Assembly: GCA_947624155.1 (NCBI GenBank)
Contig: CANQJB010000005.1
Coordinates: forward strand, 1-54,320
Length of the DNA stretch: 54,320 nucleotides
Reading direction: 5' to 3'
From: an uncultured Clostridia bacterium
GTDB taxonomy: Bacteria > Bacillota > Clostridia > Oscillospirales > Ruminococcaceae
Positions 36,223-43,558 of the stretch are shown here, piece after piece. The notes under the pieces are model-generated. The model had not been told where the DNA came from, searched no databases, and worked only from the letters and a program-made list of their open reading frames with translations. How positions within the stretch are numbered: the stretch's first letter is position 1; every line of letters begins with the position of its first letter. A program made the position numbers and the translations under genes.

Positions 36223-36786
36223 TTACACTTCTATTCTCATTACCGTGAAGTCCTCGGACTGCCCGATTTTCACAAACCCGGCTTCGAGATACATTCCGAT
36301 ATGCCCGCGGTAGTTTCTGTGTACGCAGGGATCGGTGTTGGGATAGGCTTCAAGCCAGCGATAACCCTTTTCACGGCAGTCTTGAATCGCAAATTCAAGA
36401 ATCTTTTTTGCAATTCCCCTGCCCCGGTATTCGGGTATCAAGTCAATGCAGTAAAGCGAGGCGGTAGTCCCGCGCTTTTCGGGGAAATCCCCGTGCGGCC
36501 AGTCTTTGAACGCCTCAAAATCGGCCTTATCGCCGAGCTTCACCCAGCCGACGTCTCTGCCGTTCTCCCGAAGAAGATACCCGTGCAGCGCGCCCTTTTT
36601 TACAAGCCTCTCGGCGAATTTCCGGCGCTTTCGGCGGTCGGTGAAATCAATTTCAAAGTGCTTTTCACAGTGGCCTTCGAGGCAGTAGCAGCCCGCCCAT
36701 TCGTCGTCCTCGGAAAACGCACAGTTGTCAAAGAAGCTGAGAAAATCGGCTGCGGTGTCCGGCTTTATCTCGAAAAATTCGATCAT
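36223..36786 (-). CDS. GNAT-family N-acetyltransferase
   Basis: The 187-residue protein has the GNAT acetyl-CoA motif PEYRGRGIAKKIL and the later EAYPNTDP and GHIGMYLEAGFVKIG strands. The N-terminal third is unusual: it has a Cys-rich stretch (WAGCYCLEGHC), which could bind a metal. The substrate is not predictable. Its ATG overlaps the bactofilin stop by 4 bases, so the two proteins are made from one message, which suggests but does not prove a shared role. Confidence 0.85.
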   Translation of the reverse strand: MIEFFEIKPDTAADFLSFFDNCAFSEDDEWAGCYCLEGHCEKHFEIDFTDRRKRRKFAERLVKKGALHGYLLRENGRDVGWVKLGDKADFEAFKDWPHGDFPEKRGTTASLYCIDLIPEYRGRGIAKKILEFAIQDCREKGYRWLEAYPNTDPCVHRNYRGHIGMYLEAGFVKIGQSEDFTVMRIEV

Positions 36787-37511
36787 ATTTTCACCTGTTC
36801 GCCGACGGTTGAGGCGCTGTCGACCTCGATGCTCTCGCTGTATTCTACCCTGTTGATAGCGCAGCCGGGGCCGATTCTGACATTTTTACCTCTGACGACC
36901 TTTGATGTGGTGTTGATAAGGTTTACTTCGTCGCCCTCGATAATCGGGCAGGTCAGATCATAGTCTCTTTTCCTCTCAAGCTTAAACGGCCCTATCTGCA
37001 ATCCGGATCTGTTTTTCCCCTCTTTGACTTCAATTTTTGTGCAGCCGATCTCTTTTATTGTGCTGTTCCCGCCGAGGTAAACAGTGATATTTTCGGCGTT
37101 GAGAAGCCCGCCGACAGTCGCTGCTCCCGAAACGGTGACATTCTCGCCCGAAAAGTCTTTGCCGACACTGACGCTGCCCGAAATATCGGCATCGGTGCAG
37201 CTTACGCTTCCGTTTATATGCGACGAGCCGGAAGACCTCAGCGCCTTGCATTTCAGGTCGTTTTGGACATGTCCCGAGCCGGAAACGGAAAAGCTGCCGC
37301 ACTCGACGCTTCCTTCAAAATGCCCCGAACCCGATGTCCTTATCTCATCCTCGCAGACGACATTCCCGTTAAAATGCCCCGAGCCGCTGACATGAATTGA
37401 GCGGCAGCGCAGATTTCCCTCAATGCGCCCCGAGCCCGAAATGTGTACTTCCTCATAATAGTTTCCGTCGGCGTTTATTCTGCCGCTCCCCGAAATATGA
37501 ATGTTCCCCAT
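36783..37511 (-). CDS. Bactofilin-like polymer-forming protein
   Basis: The first about 160 residues are eight to nine tandem repeats of 17-18 residues with the core [HRST]-[IVS]-SGSG-[RH]-[IFV], the pattern of a right-handed beta-helix as in bactofilins (BacE/BacF, B. subtilis YhbE/YhbF). A basic segment (EGKNRSGLQIGPFKLERKR) and a further beta-like tail follow. Bactofilins polymerise without nucleotide and scaffold envelope or flagellar factors. The yhbD-like gene upstream, as in B. subtilis, supports the assignment. Confidence 0.85.
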   Translation of the reverse strand: MGNIHISGSGRINADGNYYEEVHISGSGRIEGNLRCRSIHVSGSGHFNGNVVCEDEIRTSGSGHFEGSVECGSFSVSGSGHVQNDLKCKALRSSGSSHINGSVSCTDADISGSVSVGKDFSGENVTVSGAATVGGLLNAENITVYLGGNSTIKEIGCTKIEVKEGKNRSGLQIGPFKLERKRDYDLTCPIIEGDEVNLINTTSKVVRGKNVRIGPGCAINRVEYSESIEVDSASTVGEQVKI

Positions 37512-37523
37512 AAATTTTCCTCC

Positions 37524-37907
37524 TTAGTTTTGTACCGCGGCGTTTTTTGCCGCCTCTAAAATGCTTGTTATGATTCCGTTTGACGATACCGTGATATCGG
37601 TGATGTCGGAAAGATAAAATACCGAGTCGCCGTATTTTGTCGTTACCTTCACCGTCGGCGACTCTACCCGCTTTTCAGTGAACTGCCTCGCGAGCTCTTC
37701 GAGCGAAACGGTGTCTTTTTTCTCGATTATCTCCTCTACCCTTTTGCAGATCAGCTCGCGGTTGAAAAATGTCTCCTGACCGGTAAATGTCGACTTTTTT
37801 ACCAGCCAGTCCTCCGGAATAAGCCCCATTCGCTTCCAGCGATAAAGGGTGCCGTAGGATATTCCGTATTTTTCAAGCAGCTCTTTTTTGGACATCAGGT
37901 CATTCAT
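37524..37907 (-). CDS. YhbD-family MerR-like DNA-binding protein
   Basis: The 127-residue protein has an N-terminal helix-turn-helix (MSKKELLEKYGISYGTLYRWKRMGLIP) of the YhbD/DUF4004 family, a MerR-like winged helix followed by a wing and helical segment (ELICKRVEEIIEKKD). A C-terminal 40 residues with VKVTTKYGDSVFYLSDITDITV may form strands. It is the first gene of the bactofilin operon, and its promoter carries two copies of a palindromic site, which suggests it controls its own operon. Confidence 0.82.
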   Translation of the reverse strand: MNDLMSKKELLEKYGISYGTLYRWKRMGLIPEDWLVKKSTFTGQETFFNRELICKRVEEIIEKKDTVSLEELARQFTEKRVESPTVKVTTKYGDSVFYLSDITDITVSSNGIITSILEAAKNAAVQN

Positions 37908-37928
37908 TTGTTCACCTCGCTTCTGACT

Positions 37929-37977
37929 GTAACAATGTTACTGTATGCAGTGTAACATAACATTGTTACTTTGTCAA
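37929..37977 (-). promoter_or_regulatory. yhbD promoter with two operator-like sites
   Basis: On the minus strand TTGACA (37977-37972), 17 bases, TACACT (37954-37949). Two copies of GTAACAATGTTAC are present: 37929-37941 (at the transcription start, 13/13) and 37957-37969 (in the -35/-10 spacer; minus strand GTAACAATGTTAT). Four GTAAC/GTTAC half-sites result. The positions suit a repressor. Confidence 0.75.
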
Positions 37978-37989
37978 TAGGTTTTCTGA

Positions 37990-38022
37990 AAAAATTTAAT
38001 CCCCCATTTTCATGGGGGATTT
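37990..38022 (-). terminator. Terminator of the sigma/anti-sigma operon
   Basis: AATCCCCCAT (37998-38007) pairs with ATGGGGGATT (38012-38021) around TTTC; a T-run follows on the minus strand. It sits just upstream of the yhbD promoter. Confidence 0.85.
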
Positions 38023-38025
38023 TCT

Positions 38026-39084
38026 CTACTCCGCTAAAACCTTGTCCGAAATCAATTCGCCGGTTCTTGCGTTTATTACTATTTCGGCGCGTATCGACGT
38101 GTCTTTTATCTGAAGCACAGCTACATATACGTCATCATCATAGCCGCTGTCAATTGTCTTGTCTCCCCTTTTTTGGGTCTTTGCGACGAAGTTCAGACTC
38201 ATGACATACATATTATCGGCGTTGAAATAGTCATAAGGGCTGTATTTCAGGCTGTATTCTTCTAGGATTATCCGATTTGCCCTGTAAAGGCCGATATACT
38301 CGCTGTTCGGTTCATGTCTATGCCTGTCTTTTGAGCCCTTTTCCTCGGTTATTGCGGCTTCCGATACCTCTCCCGAATCCGGGTCGACTACACATTCATA
38401 TATATATCCGCCGTGGGTGAGCTTAACGGTCATTCCGTCCTTTTCGGGGGAAGTCTCTCCCCTCAGCGAATTGTCGCCGCAGTTGGCGGTATCATAGAGC
38501 CCAAACCAGTCTTGCGCTATAAACTGAGCTTCCACCGGCGTAAGCGTTTCAATCGAGGGTTTTTCGCCGTTTTGTGCCGCCGAAAGATGTTCTTCCCAGC
38601 CATCGTCGGCACTTCTCAGATAGCTCACGACTTCGAGTGTTTTGGCGTTGACCTGAATTTCGTATTCAAACCCCGCAACCTTAAACGCGACATTGTAGAC
38701 CGGCGCGAAGCCTTCAAGCCCGAAGTTTACCGACGATTCCTCGGTAGCTTTGTCATAAGCGAGGTCGCCGATAAGCATCTCGGCGATGCTTTGGCTCTGT
38801 TCTTCGCTGTCGGCGTGCTTGACCGCAAATTCAAGCGCGGCGCCGTAAGCTTTGTTTTTCATAACATCCTTTGTAAACGGCGAGACATAAGCCGCCACAG
38901 CAGTGAAGCTCGCGGCTAATACAACCGCAGCGCAGGCCGCCGCAATCGCCGCATTGCGCAGATAACTCCTTTTCATTCTGATACTCTCCTTTTGTTTTGC
39001 GCGAGCGATACCGATTCCGACGTCTTCTGAAAGTCCGTCGGGAATTTTGATAAGCTCAAGCGATTTTATAATATCTTCTTTCAT
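38026..39084 (-). CDS. Probable membrane anti-sigma factor with PepSY-like domains
   Basis: The 352-residue protein has about 40 cytoplasmic residues, one membrane segment (about 45-66) and a large outside region with two PepSY-like repeats (for example FEYEIQVNAKTLEVVSYL and YECVVDPDSGEVSEAAI, later ISDKVLAE-ending AEIVINARTGEL). Its ATG overlaps the sigma gene stop by 4 bases. A zinc-type HxxxCxxC anti-sigma motif is absent. By layout it is the partner that holds the sigma factor at the membrane until an envelope signal; that is inference. Confidence 0.72.
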   Translation of the reverse strand: MKEDIIKSLELIKIPDGLSEDVGIGIARAKQKESIRMKRSYLRNAAIAAACAAVVLAASFTAVAAYVSPFTKDVMKNKAYGAALEFAVKHADSEEQSQSIAEMLIGDLAYDKATEESSVNFGLEGFAPVYNVAFKVAGFEYEIQVNAKTLEVVSYLRSADDGWEEHLSAAQNGEKPSIETLTPVEAQFIAQDWFGLYDTANCGDNSLRGETSPEKDGMTVKLTHGGYIYECVVDPDSGEVSEAAITEEKGSKDRHRHEPNSEYIGLYRANRIILEEYSLKYSPYDYFNADNMYVMSLNFVAKTQKRGDKTIDSGYDDDVYVAVLQIKDTSIRAEIVINARTGELISDKVLAE

Positions 39085-39572
39085 TCGGAGCTCTCCTTTT
39101 TGAGTTTTTCAATTGATCTGTAAAGCAGAGATTTGACCGACCCGAGCGGGATATGCAGCTCTTTCGCTATTTCATCGAGCGTCATGCCGTAAAGAAACCT
39201 CATCAGAACGACCGACTTTTCCTTTGGGCTGAGACGGTTCATCAGCTTTTCGAGCAGCACCGCCGCCTCGGCCGAGTTCTCGGGAGAAGGAGCCTCGCCG
39301 ACCATATAATCCTCCAGCGGGACAGATCTTCGGCTTTTTCTGAGCATATTCATCGAGCAGTTTATAGCCGTTCTGACTGCCCAGGTTCTGAAATATTCCG
39401 GCTGTCGAAGCGTTTTCAGATTCTTATAGCACCTGAAAGCTGTTTCCTGTACTACGTCGCGGGCGTCCTCGCTGTTTTTGACATATAAAAACGCAACGCG
39501 GTAGAGTTCATTCTGAATTTCCGAAAAACGCTCCGCAAAATTCTCCCGAGTTACATTGCTTTTATCGGTCAA
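39081..39572 (-). CDS. ECF-type RNA polymerase sigma factor
   Basis: The 163-residue protein has region 2 (DVVQETAFRCYKNLKTL, AVRTAINCSMNMLRKSRR) and region 4 (LSPKEKSVVLMRFLYGMTLDEIA, PLGSVKSLLYRSIEKLKKE). I chose TTG 39572, six bases after GAGGTG; GTG 39581 lies inside that site. The gene likely activates its own promoter, seen at 39603-39633, and is followed directly by the anti-sigma gene. The signal is probably envelope stress. Confidence 0.9.
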   Translation of the reverse strand: MTDKSNVTRENFAERFSEIQNELYRVAFLYVKNSEDARDVVQETAFRCYKNLKTLRQPEYFRTWAVRTAINCSMNMLRKSRRSVPLEDYMVGEAPSPENSAEAAVLLEKLMNRLSPKEKSVVLMRFLYGMTLDEIAKELHIPLGSVKSLLYRSIEKLKKESSE

Positions 39573-39602
39573 AGCCTTCACCTCTTTTGTAACGTTACGA
39601 AT

Positions 39603-39633
39603 ATTAGAACCGCGGCGGGCTCAAAAAGTTTCA
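39603..39633 (-). promoter_or_regulatory. ECF-type autoregulated promoter
   Basis: On the minus strand TGAAACTTT (39633-39625), a 14-base gap, then GTTCTAAT (39610-39603). This resembles the ECF pattern of an AAC-containing -35 and a CGTC/CGTA-like -10. The palindrome GTAACGTTAC lies downstream at 39589-39598. Confidence 0.6.
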
Positions 39634-39643
39634 TTAAAAGCAA

Positions 39644-39673
39644 ATTCCGGCGATCATAGTTCATCGCCGGAAT
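39644..39673 (-). terminator. Hairpin overlapping the stop of the orphan gene
   Basis: ATTCCGGCGAT (39644-39654) and ATCGCCGGAAT (39663-39673) form a perfect 11-bp stem with an 8-base loop. On the minus strand a T-rich stretch with one C break follows (TTTGCTTTT), so this is a likely terminator of the GH115 unit. Confidence 0.7.
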
Positions 39674-40442
39674 CGGAGTCAAAATATCTGTTCAGCCGGT
39701 AAACATAGCGTTTACCGATGTTTGAAATGTGTTCGACGGTTTTGAGATAGCTGAGAATGTTGAGGGTCATCTGTGCGACGCCGACCGAAACCTTCGCGCA
39801 CCTTGCAAAATCCTTTGAGGTAAATTCCTTTGGGAGATTTTCCGGCACAAAAGCGAGGTAGTCGGCGGAATTGTCGAGAATCAGCGAATCGCCGATTGCG
39901 AATGGAATGCGGTCGAGTCGCTTAGAGGTCCGCCGCCTAGGGCGTCCGGTTTTTGTGACTCCCCCGCCCTTCAGCTCGCGGTATTCGTCGATGTCAAAGA
40001 GCATCAGCCTGACGGTGAATCTGTCCCAGTCGAGAAAATACTTTATTTTATAAAGCTCGGGTATCCCGTCATAAAAGCTGCCGGTGTGCGGATAGCGGTA
40101 TTTTCTGATTATCTCGCCGCTCTCACTGTCGACATGGAGTATTCGTCTGGCTCTCGGAATCGGATGAACGACAGTCACATCGTAGCCCTCAAGGAGGTAA
40201 TATTCCAGCTTTTCGCGGAGAGCGTTGAGGTTGCGCGTCTGAATCTCGGTGATGTGATTTTGAGAGCAGATATCAGCCGTAAAGCGCCCGACCTTTACCT
40301 CATGGCAGGACTTATCCGGCTCAAAGTAGTTTTTCAAAAAGATGTGGAGATACTTTTCCGATAGCGTACCTACGCCGTTATCCTCGTGCAGCTCGTCGAT
40401 AGTCTTTGAGGTCAGTTCTTCAAATCTAAGATAGTCTGTCAT
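39654..40442 (-). CDS. Unrecognised protein with possible PD-(D/E)XK-like core
   Basis: I do not recognise this 262-residue protein. Residues about 45-75 show VKVGRFTADI and then ITEIQTRNLNALREKLEYYL, an order of acid, then E-x-Q, then helix that resembles the PD-(D/E)XK nuclease core. A basic loop follows (KTGRPRRRTSKRLDR) and the C-terminal 70 residues look like a winged helix (TSKDFARCAKVSVGVAQMTLNILSYL). Start: ATG 40442, 15 bases after the GH115 stop, without a clear ribosome site; TTG 40451 is the alternative. A DNA-binding nuclease-like or regulatory role is only a guess. Confidence 0.65.
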   Translation of the reverse strand: MTDYLRFEELTSKTIDELHEDNGVGTLSEKYLHIFLKNYFEPDKSCHEVKVGRFTADICSQNHITEIQTRNLNALREKLEYYLLEGYDVTVVHPIPRARRILHVDSESGEIIRKYRYPHTGSFYDGIPELYKIKYFLDWDRFTVRLMLFDIDEYRELKGGGVTKTGRPRRRTSKRLDRIPFAIGDSLILDNSADYLAFVPENLPKEFTSKDFARCAKVSVGVAQMTLNILSYLKTVEHISNIGKRYVYRLNRYFDSDSGDEL

Positions 40443-40457
40443 CTGTGTCAAGCCACA

Positions 40458-43415
40458 TTACTTTACATAGTAACTCTCAGGTTCACCGAGATATGTCCTT
40501 GCAGGCTCGCGGCCTTTGGGATATACAACAAGCTTTTCAAGGATAATATTCGGGTCGCCGCCGTAGATTCTGATTTTGTTGACGCCGCCGCTGACCGAAA
40601 TATCGGTCTTGACTATTCTGACGCGCTCCAAAACCTCTTTGCCCCACTCTCTGCTGCCGTGCATACCCGGCTTATATCCCGCTGGAGCGGTGTAGATTAT
40701 TCTGCGCTCCCCGCCGTTGACGCTGAGACCCGCCCTTAGGCTCGCCTTCTGTGAAACGGGGTTTCTGGTACTGAAATAGAGCTTCAGCTCGCAATCTCCG
40801 CCGTTTTCGACCGCAAAGCTGTATTCAATATACGGAACGTCTTCTTTGAGATATTTGTCCTCGGAGTTTGAAATATAAGCTTCTGTCGAGGGAAGAACCT
40901 TCATCGCGGGAGTGTCGAGCCTTGAAAGGTGGTCAATCGCCTTCCAGCCTGCGCCGTCAGCGTCGTGGATATCGCTGTAATGGCTTGCCTCTATCGAAAC
41001 ATAGCCCTCGGTATCGACAAAGGTCATAGCGGGATAATTATAGCTTCCGCCGGCATAAACCTTCATTTTTGTGCGGGTGCGGCCGATCGGCTTGTCATAC
41101 ATCTCCTCTTCGTCCCGGTTGTCCATCTTGTCGGTCTTGAAGACGCAGAACACGGTCACATCGGCGCAGTCGGTTTTCTCGCCTAGCTTTGAGCGGTCGC
41201 AGCGAATATTGACGGAGGCAATGCCGTCCTTCGGTAAAACGACGCCGGAGGTTTTGTCAAATATCAGCCAGGGCTTGTCACATCTGATCTCATAGTGCAT
41301 CTCCGCCGAGCTGCCGGTTTCGATATTTATTGTTATATGATCGGTGTCGGGGCGCATAAACTCGCGGTTTTCAAGCGGGCGGGACGACGCCCAGAATGTC
41401 CCGATCGAATATCTCTCGCTGCCTGCGAACGAAACATAGGATTTAGCGGTCGGAACCGGAACGACTTCGCTGACGGTCGGATACCTCCAGTCCTCGTCGT
41501 TCCAGGTTCTGAAGCCGTGGTGAGCGGAATCGGCCATGTGAATCCACTTCCCGCCGAGGAGTGTGTCAAATTCCTTGTGGAGCTCTCTGTCGCGGCAGAC
41601 CCTTGATTTGACGCAGTCGAGATATTTGTTGGCGGCGAGGCTGCCGCGGGAAGCATAGAAGTTGTTCCAGCCGGCCTCGATCGACATCTGGATGAAATTC
41701 AGAGAGGCGACGGCGGGATAGTAGATCTCATAAAAGACCGAGGGCTTGATCGGCTCGGGAGCGTCACGGTAGAGCGCCCCGGCGAGCTTGATTATCTGCT
41801 CGCACTCGGAATGAACCCTCTCCCCCTCGCGGAAGTTGACCGGAGAATAGATGTTCTGGTTCATTGATTCGGGCGTGCGGGCGTTGTTGAGCTTGGTATA
41901 TCCGTTCAGAACGGTATAAACGTTCTCAAGTTGGCTTTCGCTCAGCCAGTCGCCGTATTGCTGCCTGATCCAGCTGCGGACAAATCCCTCGACGCTGTTG
42001 AGAGCAGTCGAGCCGTATTTTTCAAAGTCATAGGCCAGCGACATAAAGTAGCAGAGCGGATATTCGAGCCCCTTGATATCGCCGAGATTGACGATCCAAA
42101 GGTCGCGGACGCCGTAGTCATAGGCCATAGTCATCTGCTCCCAGGTCTTCGAGAGACGGTTGACATTCATCCACTCATAGGAGATCGACGCGCCGTGATA
42201 ATCATAGTGATAATACATTCCGAAGCCGCCGTTGTGGTCGCGGTCGGTCTCGTCAGGCAGAAAGCGGAGGTTTGCAAAGGTGTCGTCGCAGAGCATCAGA
42301 ATAACTCCGTCGAGAGCGTCCCAGTTTTTGAGACCCTTTGTCTCCCTGTCGCCGTGATAGAAGTCCTCGACCTCATAGTAAAGGGCGAGCATTCTCGGAA
42401 TTTCCGCAAGCTCGGGATTGACGACCTCTTTCATCAGCTCGTTCTGGGTCAGGATCACGTTTCTCAGAACATTTATGTTGTCCTCAAGGGTGGCGTTCTT
42501 TCCGAGAAGAAGCGAGTCGTTTTCGCCGCGCATACCGACAGTGATTACGTTTTCAAAGTCCTTGTTGCGCTTTAGTCCGTCCCGCCAGAACTCGGTTATC
42601 GCCTTGCCGTTTGAGATGAAGCTCCAGGTGTTGTCGTCGCCGTAATTCTTATAGATATGCTGCCACTCTGCGCCCGCGCGGCACATCGGCTCGTGGTGCG
42701 AAGCTCCCATCACTATTCCGTATGTATCGGCGAGCTCGGCATTTAAAAGGCCGGGGCCGTCTTCCGAAAAGGTCGCGGTCCACATCGCGGGCCAGAGATA
42801 GTTGCCCTTTAGCCTCAAAATAAGCTGGAACACGGGGTCATAAGCCTTTGCGTTGTAGCCGCCGAAGCGCTTTCTGCTCCAGCCGCCGAATGCGGGCCAG
42901 TCGTCGTTGATAAAGAGTCCGCGATATCTGACCGACGGCTCCTTTGAGGTAAAACCGTCGCTGTAATCGACGGTTATTTCATCGCGCTGCTTGGGGATAA
43001 CATCGCCCCAATAGACAAGCGGCGAAACGCCTATTTTTTCGGAGACGTCGAATATTCCGTAGATGGTTCCGCGCTTGTCGCTCCCGCAGATAACGAGAGC
43101 CTCATCGACGCCGTCAAACGGCTTTTCAACGCGGTTTATCGAATAGACCTCCCTCTTTCCGTCGACGTTGTCGAGTGATATTTTGCCGCTTTCAACGAGC
43201 CTGTCAATTATTTTGCTCTTGCCGACAGTTCCTGCAAAAATAACGCTCTTTGCGCGAATCTCGCCGACCGATGACCTGATCTGCGGCCTTTTTCCGCAGA
43301 CAAAGCTGATGTCCTCAGCGTGTGCGTCTGCGACAAGCTTTACGCCCTTAAAGGCGGATTCCTCGACCAAAATTTCACAGAGAGCGCCGCTTTTATATAT
43401 CCTGAAGCTGCTCAT
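40458..43415 (-). CDS. Glycoside hydrolase family 115 alpha-glucuronidase
   Basis: GH115 enzymes remove 4-O-methyl-glucuronic acid from xylan. The 985-residue protein has the family blocks RYRGLFINDDWPAFGGW, LRLKGNYLWPAMWT, GASHHEPMCRAGAEW and a MRGENDSLLLG stretch, and a C-terminal beta domain with GKEVLERVRI. There is no signal peptide, so it should work on imported oligosaccharides inside the cell. ATG 43415 follows GAGGTG. The gene starts from its own promoter and precedes the orphan gene by 15 bases. Confidence 0.92.
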   Translation of the reverse strand: MSSFRIYKSGALCEILVEESAFKGVKLVADAHAEDISFVCGKRPQIRSSVGEIRAKSVIFAGTVGKSKIIDRLVESGKISLDNVDGKREVYSINRVEKPFDGVDEALVICGSDKRGTIYGIFDVSEKIGVSPLVYWGDVIPKQRDEITVDYSDGFTSKEPSVRYRGLFINDDWPAFGGWSRKRFGGYNAKAYDPVFQLILRLKGNYLWPAMWTATFSEDGPGLLNAELADTYGIVMGASHHEPMCRAGAEWQHIYKNYGDDNTWSFISNGKAITEFWRDGLKRNKDFENVITVGMRGENDSLLLGKNATLEDNINVLRNVILTQNELMKEVVNPELAEIPRMLALYYEVEDFYHGDRETKGLKNWDALDGVILMLCDDTFANLRFLPDETDRDHNGGFGMYYHYDYHGASISYEWMNVNRLSKTWEQMTMAYDYGVRDLWIVNLGDIKGLEYPLCYFMSLAYDFEKYGSTALNSVEGFVRSWIRQQYGDWLSESQLENVYTVLNGYTKLNNARTPESMNQNIYSPVNFREGERVHSECEQIIKLAGALYRDAPEPIKPSVFYEIYYPAVASLNFIQMSIEAGWNNFYASRGSLAANKYLDCVKSRVCRDRELHKEFDTLLGGKWIHMADSAHHGFRTWNDEDWRYPTVSEVVPVPTAKSYVSFAGSERYSIGTFWASSRPLENREFMRPDTDHITINIETGSSAEMHYEIRCDKPWLIFDKTSGVVLPKDGIASVNIRCDRSKLGEKTDCADVTVFCVFKTDKMDNRDEEEMYDKPIGRTRTKMKVYAGGSYNYPAMTFVDTEGYVSIEASHYSDIHDADGAGWKAIDHLSRLDTPAMKVLPSTEAYISNSEDKYLKEDVPYIEYSFAVENGGDCELKLYFSTRNPVSQKASLRAGLSVNGGERRIIYTAPAGYKPGMHGSREWGKEVLERVRIVKTDISVSGGVNKIRIYGGDPNIILEKLVVYPKGREPARTYLGEPESYYVK

Positions 43416-43451
43416 TGATACTACACCTCATTCAAAATTTTTTGATATGCT

Positions 43452-43480
43452 ATTATAACACGGTAAAGGAGCATTTTCCA
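43452..43480 (-). promoter_or_regulatory. Predicted promoter of GH115
   Basis: On the minus strand TGGAAA (43480-43475), 17 bases, TATAAT (43457-43452), with TGT just before the -10 (extended -10). No catabolite-repression site (cre) is visible. Confidence 0.55.
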
Positions 43481-43528
43481 CATTTTTTTAAAATTTCACA
43501 CTTCCCGCAAGCAAATGACATTCTGACG

Positions 43529-43553
43529 CAAAAAAGCAGGCGCTGCGGCCTGC
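43529..43553 (-). terminator. Terminator after the VTT-domain gene
   Basis: GCAGGC (43536-43541) pairs with GCCTGC (43548-43553); on the minus strand a run of T follows (43535-43529). It lies just below the stop of the VTT gene. Confidence 0.75.
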
Positions 43554-43558
43554 CTGAA

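Noticed and set aside
36086..36313. Plus-strand frame of 75 codons between the acyltransferase and GNAT genes
   Set aside because: It crosses the acyltransferase promoter and the GNAT terminator and has no ribosome site.
41931..42575. 214-codon plus-strand frame inside GH115
   Set aside because: Antisense shadow; GH115 is supported by motifs across the same region.
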